Origin: Arthrobacter endolithicus
Lineage (GTDB): Bacteria; Actinomycetota; Actinomycetes; Actinomycetales; Micrococcaceae
Assembly: GCF_026627425.1 (NCBI RefSeq)
Contig: NZ_JAPNLH010000004.1
Span: 186,001-250,000, forward strand
Length of the DNA: 64,000 nucleotides
Direction of reading: 5' to 3'
A program made the position numbers and the translations under genes. The notes beneath the pieces were generated by a model. It had not been told where the DNA came from. It worked only from the letters and a program-made list of their open reading frames with translations, and made no database searches. Positions 1 through 7,500 of this stretch are shown here, in pieces (the first letter of the stretch is position 1; every line of letters starts with the position of its first letter).

Positions 1-192
1 GCCCAGGAAGCCCTTGCTCTTGAGCTCAGCGCGCAGGGCCGGTTCCACCGTGCCGCTGGTCTCGATCCTTTCGGCCCACGCCTCGCCGGGCCCCTCGACC
101 CAGGCCGTGACCTCCGCCAGGAGGCTTTCGTAAAGTTCCTGCGGCACGGCGCTGCCGCGCCCGTCCAAGGTGGAAGCCTGCCGTACCGTCAT
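1..192 (-). CDS. Acyl-CoA dehydrogenase, N-terminal fragment (runs off the window)
   Basis: Only the first 64 codons are inside the window. The ATG at 190-192 overlaps the TGA of the upstream fusion gene (189-191), so the two are translationally coupled. The visible segment ends in LRAELKSKGFLG, the kind of helix that opens the N-terminal domain of acyl-CoA dehydrogenases; the flavin-binding and catalytic parts lie outside. The family oxidises acyl-CoA to enoyl-CoA using FAD. Coupling to an EPSP-synthase-like/CoA-ligase fusion suggests it acts on the CoA ester made by that ligase, as the dehydrogenase of cyclohexanecarboxyl-CoA cassettes does. The family call rests on a short segment; the pathway role is inference. 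Confidence 0.6.
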   Translation of the reverse strand, partial: MTVRQASTLDGRGSAVPQELYESLLAEVTAWVEGPGEAWAERIETSGTVEPALRAELKSKGFLG

Positions 193-3100
193 TTTTCCCT
201 GGCCTTTCTCGTCGTGCGCGTCTGCGGGACCAGATGCGCGGCGCGCTCGCGCAGCACGAACTTTTGGATCTTGCCCACCGGGTTGCGCGGAATCTGGTCT
301 ATGGGCTCGAGCCGCTCGGGCCAGTAGTGTTTGCTCACGCCGCTGTGCTGCAGGAACCGCTGCAGCCCGCTGAAGCTCAGTTCCGCTCCCGGTGCCAGCC
401 GGACGAAGGCGCAGGCGCGCTCGCCGAGCCGTGCGTCGGGCATGGCAACGATCGCCACATCGGCAATGGCGGGGTGCGTGTGCAGGAGTTGTTCGAGCTC
501 GGCGACCGGAAGCTTCTCCCCGCCGCGGTTAATAATGTCGCGCACGCGACCGGTGATGCGCAGATAGCCTTCATCGTCGATGGTGGCCAGATCCCCGGTA
601 CGGTACCAACCATCGGAGCTGAACGTCTCCGCGGCCAGCTCGGGCCGGTCCAGGTAGCCGTCGAAGACCGTGGGGCCGGTCAGTTCCAGATTGCCCTCCG
701 CCTCCGGCGGCAGCCGCAGCCCGTCGTCGTCGACAATCCTCAGCTGCACTCCGGGCAGTGCCCTGCCGTCGGTACCCCACGCCTTCGACGGCGGGTCCGC
801 CGGTGAGGTGAGCGCACCGAGCCCCGTCTCGGTGGTGCCGAACGCACCGCACACTGCCGTACCGAGCACGCGGGTGGCGCGTTCGGCCAGTGCCCGGGGG
901 ACGGCCGCGCCCGTCACCACGAAGATACGCAGGCGTTCCGGCCGGGGCCCGCCGTCTTCCACTGCCTGCAGTAAATCGGTCAAAAAGGGCGTCGCGGCCT
1001 GCACGAATGTTGCTTCCCACTCATGCAGGATCTCCAACGCGCGGGGAGCATTCCAGACGCTTTGCAGGATCTGCGGGACGCCCAGCGTGAATGACAGCCA
1101 CATCCCGTAGAGGAAGCCCGTCTGGTGCGCCAACGGCGACGGGATATAGATGGAATCGGTGCCGTCCAGGCCCAGCTGGCGGGCTTCCATCAGGGCAGCC
1201 CGGGAAAGCCGCCGGTGCGTATGGATCACACCTTTGGGCCGGCCCGAGGTGCCGGAGGTCAGCAGCAGTTGGGCGGCGTCGTCCGGACCTGGTGCGCGCG
1301 CGTCCAGTGCTGCACGGTCGACGACGGCGGACGCCCAGGCGTGGTGCCAGGGGGACCATTGCACCCGTGGATTGGTGTTGTTGGGCATCAGCCGCGGGAC
1401 ACCTGCCGTGCCGTGCACCACAAAGACGTGCTCGACGCAGATGACGGCGGTGCCGGTGCCGGGACCGCTGCGGTCGAGCAGCCGGGCGATTTCGCTGGCA
1501 TGCTGGCGGCCGCGGAAATTGTCTGCCACCAGCAGCACCTTGGCCCCGGACTGCTGCAGCGCATAGGCAACTTCACGGTCGCCGAAAATCGGCATGATCG
1601 GCGCGATGACCGCCCCGATCCGCAGTGCCGCTGCGGAGATCACGACGAACTGGCGCCAGTTCGGCAGCTGGACGGCGATCCTGTCTCCAGCGGCGACTCC
1701 CAGGTTGAGAAAGACGGTCGCCGCGTGATCAACCTCGCTATCAAGGGCCGCCCAGCTTAGGTGCGACGTCGTATTCCAGCGGGCATCCACCACGGCTAGG
1801 GCGTGCGGTTTCTCTGTGGCCCAGCGCCGGATCCAGTCCGACGCCGTCATGGACTCGGCAGCGGCGCTCTCCTTCGCATCGGGCTCGGCGGGATGATGGA
1901 GCACGGGCCGGCGGGCGGAGCCCTGCTCCACCTCCATATCCAAGCCGAGCGTCTGCATGGCGGCCAGGAATTTCGGATAAGAGATCCGGTACGCATTCGG
2001 GTAGGTCAGCGAGGATCTGCCGGCCGCGGCCGTTGCCGCGACGGCCAAGGACATCAGGACCCGGTGATCGTTGAAGGATGAAAGGTGGGCTCCGTGCAGT
2101 CGGGGAACGCCGCGGATGCATAAATTGCTGCCGTCAAAGGTCAGGTCTGCGCCCATGCTGTTGAGCTGGAGCATGGCCACGACGCGGTCTGACTCCTTCA
2201 GCCGGACGTGCTCCACGTGCCGGAAGACGCTGTCGCCATCGGCCAGGGCCGCCATCACCGAGAGCACCGGCAGCATGTCCGGCACCGTCCGGCAATCCAC
2301 GTCCATCGGCCCCATCCGCCGGCCCTGGTGCCGCACCCGGACGCCGTCGGCCTGCCTGTCGTACTCCATCGGCAGCCCCATGGCGGCCACAATGTCCAGC
2401 AGCTCGGACTCCGGATGGTCGGTGCCGCTGGAGCTGGTCTGGCGTAAGCCGCGCAGCAGAATGTCCGACGGGTGCAGGGCCCCTACGGCCAGTCCGAAGG
2501 CGGCGGAGCCGATATCCGGCGGCAGGACCAGATCCGTGGGCTTCGGCATCTGGTTGGGCGGGATGGTGTAACGCCTGCCGTCCGCGGACACATCGACGTG
2601 CAGGCCGAATTGGCGCATCATGCGCACGGTGAGCTCAATGTAGGTGCGTTCGTTGAGCGGCCCGTCGATGACTACTGTGCTTTCGTCCAGCGCGAACGGG
2701 GCAAGCAGCAGCAGTCCGGAAACCCATTGTGAGAGCGTTCCGGAGATGTGCACTATGCCGCCGCTGGGACGGCGGGCTTTGACCCGGATCGGCGGGCAGT
2801 CAGTGGGGGAGGTGGCGTCAACGCCGAGCTGGCGCAGGGCGGCGAGTAACGGGCCGATGGGTCTGCGTAGGAAGTACTTTTGACCTGTGATGGTCACGTC
2901 GCGGTCTGCCAGGGAGGCCAGTCCCACCATGAAATATAGGGTGCTGCCCGAACTGCCGGCGGAGGCTGCATCCGAGCGCGGGTGGTACGGGCCGCCATGG
3001 ACAATGAAGGTATCTCCGCAGATCTCGATTCGGGTGCCGAGGGAACGCAGCAGTGAAACGGTATAGTCCACGTGCCGGGCGTCGCTGAGCCCGGAAATGT

Positions 3101-3218
3101 GGCTCACGCCGGGAGCCAGCGAGGCAAGGATCAGCGCCCGATGGGCATGATATTTCGAGTTGGGGACCTGGACATCCCCACGGATAAGGTCGTCGGAACC
3201 AATGACGGATAATTGCAC
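189..3218 (-). CDS. Fusion protein: EPSP-synthase-like (AroA) domain + acyl-CoA ligase domain
   Basis: 1009 residues, GTG start. Residues 1-430 are a complete EPSP-synthase-like fold: SKYHAHR (21-27), SQWVSG (163-168), PDMLPVL (313-319), KESDR (341-345), DHR (384-386) and YPKF (414-417). Residues 450-1009 are an AMP-forming CoA ligase with TSGTSGRPKG (654-663), an AHQTGFLYGMW stretch typical of cyclohexanecarboxylate-CoA-ligase-like proteins, and a C-terminal GKIQKF lysine. A short linker (430-450) joins them. EPSP synthase is normally a stand-alone enzyme of about 430 residues. Compared with the E. coli enzyme, the PEP-side residues (K22, D314, E342, R345, R386, K416) are kept, but shikimate-phosphate serines 23, 169 and 197 are Tyr23, Leu162 and Glu190. 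This argues against housekeeping AroA. Coupling to an acyl-CoA dehydrogenase suggests conversion of shikimate to a cyclic carboxyl-CoA. Domains are certain; substrate is inferred. Confidence 0.88.
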   Translation of the reverse strand: MQLSVIGSDDLIRGDVQVPNSKYHAHRALILASLAPGVSHISGLSDARHVDYTVSLLRSLGTRIEICGDTFIVHGGPYHPRSDAASAGSSGSTLYFMVGLASLADRDVTITGQKYFLRRPIGPLLAALRQLGVDATSPTDCPPIRVKARRPSGGIVHISGTLSQWVSGLLLLAPFALDESTVVIDGPLNERTYIELTVRMMRQFGLHVDVSADGRRYTIPPNQMPKPTDLVLPPDIGSAAFGLAVGALHPSDILLRGLRQTSSSGTDHPESELLDIVAAMGLPMEYDRQADGVRVRHQGRRMGPMDVDCRTVPDMLPVLSVMAALADGDSVFRHVEHVRLKESDRVVAMLQLNSMGADLTFDGSNLCIRGVPRLHGAHLSSFNDHRVLMSLAVAATAAAGRSSLTYPNAYRISYPKFLAAMQTLGLDMEVEQGSARRPVLHHPAEPDAKESAAAESMTASDWIRRWATEKPHALAVVDARWNTTSHLSWAALDSEVDHAATVFLNLGVAAGDRIAVQLPNWRQFVVISAAALRIGAVIAPIMPIFGDREVAYALQQSGAKVLLVADNFRGRQHASEIARLLDRSGPGTGTAVICVEHVFVVHGTAGVPRLMPNNTNPRVQWSPWHHAWASAVVDRAALDARAPGPDDAAQLLLTSGTSGRPKGVIHTHRRLSRAALMEARQLGLDGTDSIYIPSPLAHQTGFLYGMWLSFTLGVPQILQSVWNAPRALEILHEWEATFVQAATPFLTDLLQAVEDGGPRPERLRIFVVTGAAVPRALAERATRVLGTAVCGAFGTTETGLGALTSPADPPSKAWGTDGRALPGVQLRIVDDDGLRLPPEAEGNLELTGPTVFDGYLDRPELAAETFSSDGWYRTGDLATIDDEGYLRITGRVRDIINRGGEKLPVAELEQLLHTHPAIADVAIVAMPDARLGERACAFVRLAPGAELSFSGLQRFLQHSGVSKHYWPERLEPIDQIPRNPVGKIQKFVLRERAAHLVPQTRTTRKAREK

Positions 3219-3409
3219 GATGCCAACCCGTTTCCACGATTTTTAAGACGGAATGTAACGTCTCTGGTTCTGCTCTCCTGTGGTGAAACTAGTCTTCTAC
3301 CCCTGGGTCAGGGCCGTTGCTAGTGAGCATACGTGATTTGGATCTTGTACGGGGCAAGTAAAAAAACTTCTGCGCGGAGGTTGCGGTCTGAGGCAGCTGC
3401 CTGAGGCGG

Positions 3410-3868
3410 CTACAGCGAGACGGTGATCCAGTCCCCGTCGATAGCGGCGTGCAGGGGCGTCAGGGGGCGCTGGGCGGGTCCGGTAATGACGGTTCCGTCC
3501 GCGGCTTGAAAGGACGATCCGTGGCAGGGGCAGTCAAACTTTTTCCCGGCTGCCGCCACCGTACAGCCGGCGTGGGTGCAGATGGCGCTGTAGGCGAGGA
3601 CGGACTTTTCGTCCCGCCGGAACAGCACAATGTCCTTACCATTGGCCTTCGTGCCACCCGTGGTGCCAACGGCCAGATCGGCCAATCGCCCCACCCGGAC
3701 GGGAGTTCCGCCGGCACTGGGAACTGCTGATGGTTTCTGCGCGCTGGCTAAGGCAGCCTGTTGCGCAGAGCATCCCGTCAGTGCCGCAATTGTGCCTGCG
3801 GCGGCACCTGCCGTTAGGAGGGAATGGTTCAGCAGGGTGCGGCGGTTTAGCGGAGCGCTCGAAGTCAT
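3410..3868 (-). CDS. Small Rieske [2Fe-2S] protein with Tat/lipoprotein signal
   Basis: 152 residues. The N-terminus has a twin arginine (RRTLLNHSLL, from residue 9) followed by a hydrophobic stretch and a lipobox ending LTGC (30-33), so it should be exported folded by Tat and anchored as a lipoprotein. The Rieske cluster motifs are CTHAGC (98-103) and CPCHGSSF (113-120), supplying two Cys and two His for a [2Fe-2S] centre. It is shorter than QcrA and lacks its membrane helices. The reading frame extends upstream as far as 4237, but that stretch is antisense to fadB; the ATG at 3866-3868 directly precedes the signal peptide. The electron partner is unknown. It lies downstream of fadB on the same strand with a 68-bp gap. 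Confidence 0.88.
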   Translation of the reverse strand: MTSSAPLNRRTLLNHSLLTAGAAAGTIAALTGCSAQQAALASAQKPSAVPSAGGTPVRVGRLADLAVGTTGGTKANGKDIVLFRRDEKSVLAYSAICTHAGCTVAAAGKKFDCPCHGSSFQAADGTVITGPAQRPLTPLHAAIDGDWITVSL

Positions 3869-3936
3869 GGATCCAGTGTGCCAGTTCTGACTGGGAAGTT
3901 TCTCAAAGCTGGATGCGCGCCCGGAGTCGCCACGGC

Positions 3937-6087
3937 TCAGGCGCCCAGCTCCGGGTGGAAGAGTTGGCCGTTGACGCGCTCGGATGCCCCTACCCGGTCC
4001 AGATACGGGGTGATGCCGCCCAGATGCATCGGCCAACCCGCGCCGGTGATGACGCAGAGGTCGATGTCCTCCGGACCGGCCACCACGCCCTCGGCGAGCA
4101 TCCGGGCGATCTCGTCGGCCAGTGCATCCTGCGTGCGGGTGAGTACTTCGGCGCTGCTGGAGGGGGTGTCGCCGAAGCTCAGCAGCGCCAGCGTCTCCTT
4201 GGACACAAACTGGCTGCCGTCGCAGTTCTTCTCCCACAGGCCCTTCTTGCCCGCATCGATCAACCGCTGCTGGTTCGCAGAAACGTGAAAGCGATCGCCA
4301 AAAGCCGCGTGCAGGGATTCCTGCACATGCTGTCCCACCGGCAGTCCCACCAGCGCGAGCAGGCCGAACGGGCTCATCGGCAGGCCCATCGGGCGCAGCG
4401 CATTGTCGGCCGTGACCGCATCGGTGCCCTCGTCAAAGACGGCGGTGATTTCGCCGAACATTCGGCCCAAAATGCGGTTCACCACAAAGGCGGCGGCATC
4501 CTTGACCAGGACGGCCGTCTTCCGCAGCGCCTTGGCCGTCTCGAAGGCGGTGGCCAGCACAGCGTCGTCCGTCTTCGGAGCGCGGACAATTTCCAGCAGC
4601 GGCATCAGGGCTACCGGATTGAAGAAGTGGAAGCCGACCAGCCGCTCGGGATGTGCCAGGTCCTCGGCCATCGCGGTAACGGAGAGCGAAGAGGTGTTGG
4701 TGGCGAGGATGCAGGTTTCGGAAACCACGGCCTCCACCTCGGCGAAGACCTGCTTTTTGACGCTGAGTTCCTCAAAGACGGCTTCGATCACGAAGTCTGC
4801 GTCCGCGAAGGCGGCCTTGGAGACGGAGCCGGAGACCAATGCCTTGGTCCGGTTGGCGGCGTCAGGGGAGATCCTGCCCTTGGCCAGCAGCTTGTCCACC
4901 TCCGTGTGCACGTAGCCCACGCCCTTGTCCACGCGGGCCTGATCGATGTCCGTCATGATCACCGGGACCTTGAGCTGCCGGGCGAAGAGCAGGGCGAGCT
5001 GGCTGGCCATCAGTCCGGCACCCACCACACCCACCTTGGTGACGGGGCGGGCGAGTTTTGCCTCCGGTGCACCGGCGGGACGTTTGCCGCGCTTTTGCAC
5101 CAGATCCAGGAAGGCATAAACGGTGGAACGGAACTCCGCCGTCTGGATCAAATCCGCCAGCGCCAGATCCTCCTGCGCGAAGGACTCGGCCTTGCTGTAG
5201 TTCTTTCCCTTCTCCAACAGGTCCAGGAGGCGTGCGGGGGCGGGGGCCGCGTTGGATGTTCTGTCTTCGACGAATTTACGGGCCCCGGCGACGGCGGCAT
5301 CCCAGGCAGCGCTGTTGGCGTCCGAGAGCGGCTCGGCGACGGCGTTGGGCCGGGTCACTGTGACCTCGCCGGTCATGACCTTGGCGGCCCATGCGAGGGA
5401 TTGTTCAACGAAGTCGGCCGGTTCGAAGAGTGCATCCGCGATGCCGAGTTTGAACGCGGCTGAGCCGCTGAGGGTGCGGTTGTTGCTCAGTGCGTTCTCG
5501 ATCATTACCTTCACGGCATTAACCGGTCCGATCAGCCGGGGGAGCAGGTAGACCCCGCCCCAGCCGGGCACCAGCCCCAGGAACGCCTCCGGCAGACCAA
5601 TGGCGCCGGCACCGGTGGAGACGGTCCGGTAATTCGCGTTCAGAGCGATTTCCAGCCCGCCGCCGAGGGCAACGCCATTGATGAAGACGAAGCTGGGGAC
5701 CCCCAGATCGTTCAGGGTGCTGTAGACATCGTGGCCAAGGCTGGCCATTAAGATGCCGGACTCGCGGTCATGCAGGCCCTTGACCGCGGAGAGGTCCGCG
5801 CCGGCGACGAGGAAGTGCGGTTTTCCGGTGACGCCGACGCCGATGATTTCCCCCGCGGCTGCCCGTGCCCGCTGGGCCTCCAGCACACCCTTGAGCTCCA
5901 CCAGCGTGTTGGGTCCCAGCGTGCTGGGGCGGCGGTGGTCCAGACCGTTATCCAGCGTGATCAGGGCAAAGGTGCCGGCGCCGGGACGGCCACCGACCGC
6001 GGGAAGCTGAACGTCCCGTACATACGAGTGGGTGACCACTTCATCGGGAAAGCGCCCGGTAATGGTGCTGTAATCCTGGACGCTCAT
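3937..6087 (-). CDS. fadB: Multifunctional fatty-acid oxidation protein (enoyl-CoA hydratase / 3-hydroxyacyl-CoA dehydrogenase)
   Basis: 716 residues. Residues about 40-230 form a crotonase domain with the oxyanion-hole stretch NGVALGGGLE (137-146) and the second glutamate in LPEAFLG. Residues about 350 onward form an NAD-binding 3-hydroxyacyl-CoA dehydrogenase (VGVVGAGLMAS, 352-362; HFFNPV further on) with the usual C-terminal helical domains. It hydrates enoyl-CoA and oxidises the 3-hydroxyacyl-CoA. The start is the ATG at 6085-6087, which overlaps the thiolase stop (ATGA) and gives the normal N-terminus MSVQDYSTI; a longer frame upstream is antisense or overlapping sequence. With the thiolase it forms the standard two-gene beta-oxidation operon, and the overlap implies coupled translation. 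Confidence 0.95.
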   Translation of the reverse strand: MSVQDYSTITGRFPDEVVTHSYVRDVQLPAVGGRPGAGTFALITLDNGLDHRRPSTLGPNTLVELKGVLEAQRARAAAGEIIGVGVTGKPHFLVAGADLSAVKGLHDRESGILMASLGHDVYSTLNDLGVPSFVFINGVALGGGLEIALNANYRTVSTGAGAIGLPEAFLGLVPGWGGVYLLPRLIGPVNAVKVMIENALSNNRTLSGSAAFKLGIADALFEPADFVEQSLAWAAKVMTGEVTVTRPNAVAEPLSDANSAAWDAAVAGARKFVEDRTSNAAPAPARLLDLLEKGKNYSKAESFAQEDLALADLIQTAEFRSTVYAFLDLVQKRGKRPAGAPEAKLARPVTKVGVVGAGLMASQLALLFARQLKVPVIMTDIDQARVDKGVGYVHTEVDKLLAKGRISPDAANRTKALVSGSVSKAAFADADFVIEAVFEELSVKKQVFAEVEAVVSETCILATNTSSLSVTAMAEDLAHPERLVGFHFFNPVALMPLLEIVRAPKTDDAVLATAFETAKALRKTAVLVKDAAAFVVNRILGRMFGEITAVFDEGTDAVTADNALRPMGLPMSPFGLLALVGLPVGQHVQESLHAAFGDRFHVSANQQRLIDAGKKGLWEKNCDGSQFVSKETLALLSFGDTPSSSAEVLTRTQDALADEIARMLAEGVVAGPEDIDLCVITGAGWPMHLGGITPYLDRVGASERVNGQLFHPELGA

Positions 6088-7313
6088 GCTGCGTTCTCCT
6101 CTTCGGTGGCCGTGCCGTCCCAGTGCGGGTTTTCCCAGATCACGGTTCCGCCCATGCCCAGGCCGATGCACATGGTGGTGATGCCGTAGCGGACGCTGTG
6201 ATCCTGCTCGAACTGGCTGGCCAACTGAGTCATCAGGCGCACACCTGAGGATGCCAGCGGGTGCCCCACGGCGATAGCGCCGCCATAGCGGTTGACGCGC
6301 GGATCGTCGTCGGCGATGCCGAAGTGGTCCAAAAAGGACAACACCTGCACCGCGAAGGCCTCATTGATTTCGAAGAGTCCGATGTCCGCAATACCCAGGC
6401 CGGCCATCTTTAGTGCCTTTTCCGTCGCCGGAACCGGGCCGATGCCCATTACCTCCGGCTCGACGCCGGCAAAGGCATAGGAGATCAGCCGCATTTTGAC
6501 CGGCAGGCCCAGTTCCTCCGCCGCTTCGGCAGACGCCAGCAGGGCTGCCGTGGCGCCGTCGTTCAAGCCGGCGGCATTCCCGGCGGTCACCCGGCCGTGG
6601 GCACGGAAGGGAGTGCGCAGGGACGAAAGGTCCTCCACCGTAGTGCCTGGACGCGGCGGCTCATCGACGGTGTTCAGTGCCCAGCCCTTTTCGGGCTTGA
6701 GCGTTGCGACTGGGACCAGGTCCGGCTGAATCAGACCATCCTGGTAGGCCTTGGCCAGCTTATGCTGGCTTCCGACGGCGAAGGCATCGGTGCGGTCCTT
6801 AGTGATGGCAGGGAAACGGTCATGCAGATTCTCCGCAGTGTTGCCCATATTCAGTGCGGCCGGATCCACCAGGCGCTCGGACATGAACCGCGGGTTGGGA
6901 TCTGCGCCGGAGCCCATCGGATGGTTGCCCATGTGCTCCACGCCGCCGGCGATGACGACGTCGTAGGCGCCGAAGCCGATGCCGGACGCCGTCGTCGTCA
7001 CGGCTGTCATGGCGCCGGCGCACATCCGGTCGATGGCGAAGCCCGGGACCGATTTCGGCAATCCGGCCAGCAGCGCTGCGGTGCGCCCGATGGTCAGGCC
7101 CTGATCGCCGGTCTGCGTCGTGGCGGCAATGGACACTTCATCGATGCGCTCCGGCGGCAGCGAGGGGTTGCGGCGCATCAGTTCCCGAATGCATTTGACC
7201 ACCAAGTCATCGGCCCGGGTACCGGCGTAAATGCCCTTTTCCCCGGCCTTGCCGAAGGGGGTGCGGACGCCGTCCACGAAGACAACGTCCCGTACTTGCC
7301 TGGTATGGCTCAC
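6084..7313 (-). CDS. fadA: Acetyl-CoA acyltransferase (3-ketoacyl-CoA thiolase)
   Basis: 409 residues, the usual thiolase length. The acylated cysteine is C98 in DRMCAGAMTAV; the C-terminal motifs NEAFAVQ, GGAIAVGHPLASSG and CIGLGMGG supply the second Cys and the His of the active site. It cleaves 3-ketoacyl-CoA with CoA, the last step of each beta-oxidation round. It is the first gene of the fadA-fadB operon, and its TGA overlaps the fadB ATG. The upstream region carries a promoter with an embedded palindrome (separate entry), which suggests repression lifted by fatty acids or acyl-CoA. Confidence 0.95.
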   Translation of the reverse strand: MSHTRQVRDVVFVDGVRTPFGKAGEKGIYAGTRADDLVVKCIRELMRRNPSLPPERIDEVSIAATTQTGDQGLTIGRTAALLAGLPKSVPGFAIDRMCAGAMTAVTTTASGIGFGAYDVVIAGGVEHMGNHPMGSGADPNPRFMSERLVDPAALNMGNTAENLHDRFPAITKDRTDAFAVGSQHKLAKAYQDGLIQPDLVPVATLKPEKGWALNTVDEPPRPGTTVEDLSSLRTPFRAHGRVTAGNAAGLNDGATAALLASAEAAEELGLPVKMRLISYAFAGVEPEVMGIGPVPATEKALKMAGLGIADIGLFEINEAFAVQVLSFLDHFGIADDDPRVNRYGGAIAVGHPLASSGVRLMTQLASQFEQDHSVRYGITTMCIGLGMGGTVIWENPHWDGTATEEENAA

Positions 7314-7439
7314 CTGATACTCCTCATCGAGACTGATAATCCGCGCGGGTTTGATGTCGTGCCTGCTACTGCTGCCCGCTACTGCACTGCTGCCGGATAC
7401 TGTACGGCGCCGGCATAACGGCCGACGGCGCCAGCAGCT

Positions 7440-7468
7440 ACGTTACTAGTCAGTAACTTAGCTGACAA
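7440..7468 (-). promoter_or_regulatory. Predicted promoter with palindromic operator for fadA-fadB
   Basis: On the minus strand TTGTCA (7463-7468) and TAACGT (7440-7445) are separated by 17 bp. Between and overlapping them lies an inverted repeat with arms GTTACT and AGTAAC around a 4-bp centre (7442-7457). An operator between -35 and -10 is the classical position for a repressor such as a TetR-type fatty-acid regulator. The fadA start is about 125 bp downstream. The boxes are read from sequence; the regulator is not in the window. Confidence 0.5.
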
Positions 7469-7500
7469 GCGGCATGCTGCACGGGGCCGCCGACTGTTGT

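Noticed and set aside
3869-4237. N-terminal extension of the Rieske frame
   Set aside because: It overlaps the fadB 3' end, and the extended protein would place the Tat/lipobox signal internally; ATG 3868 gives a proper signal peptide.
3730-5463. 577-codon plus-strand open frame over fadB
   Set aside because: It lies antisense to the clear fadB gene; long antisense frames are expected at this GC content and the protein has no recognisable features.
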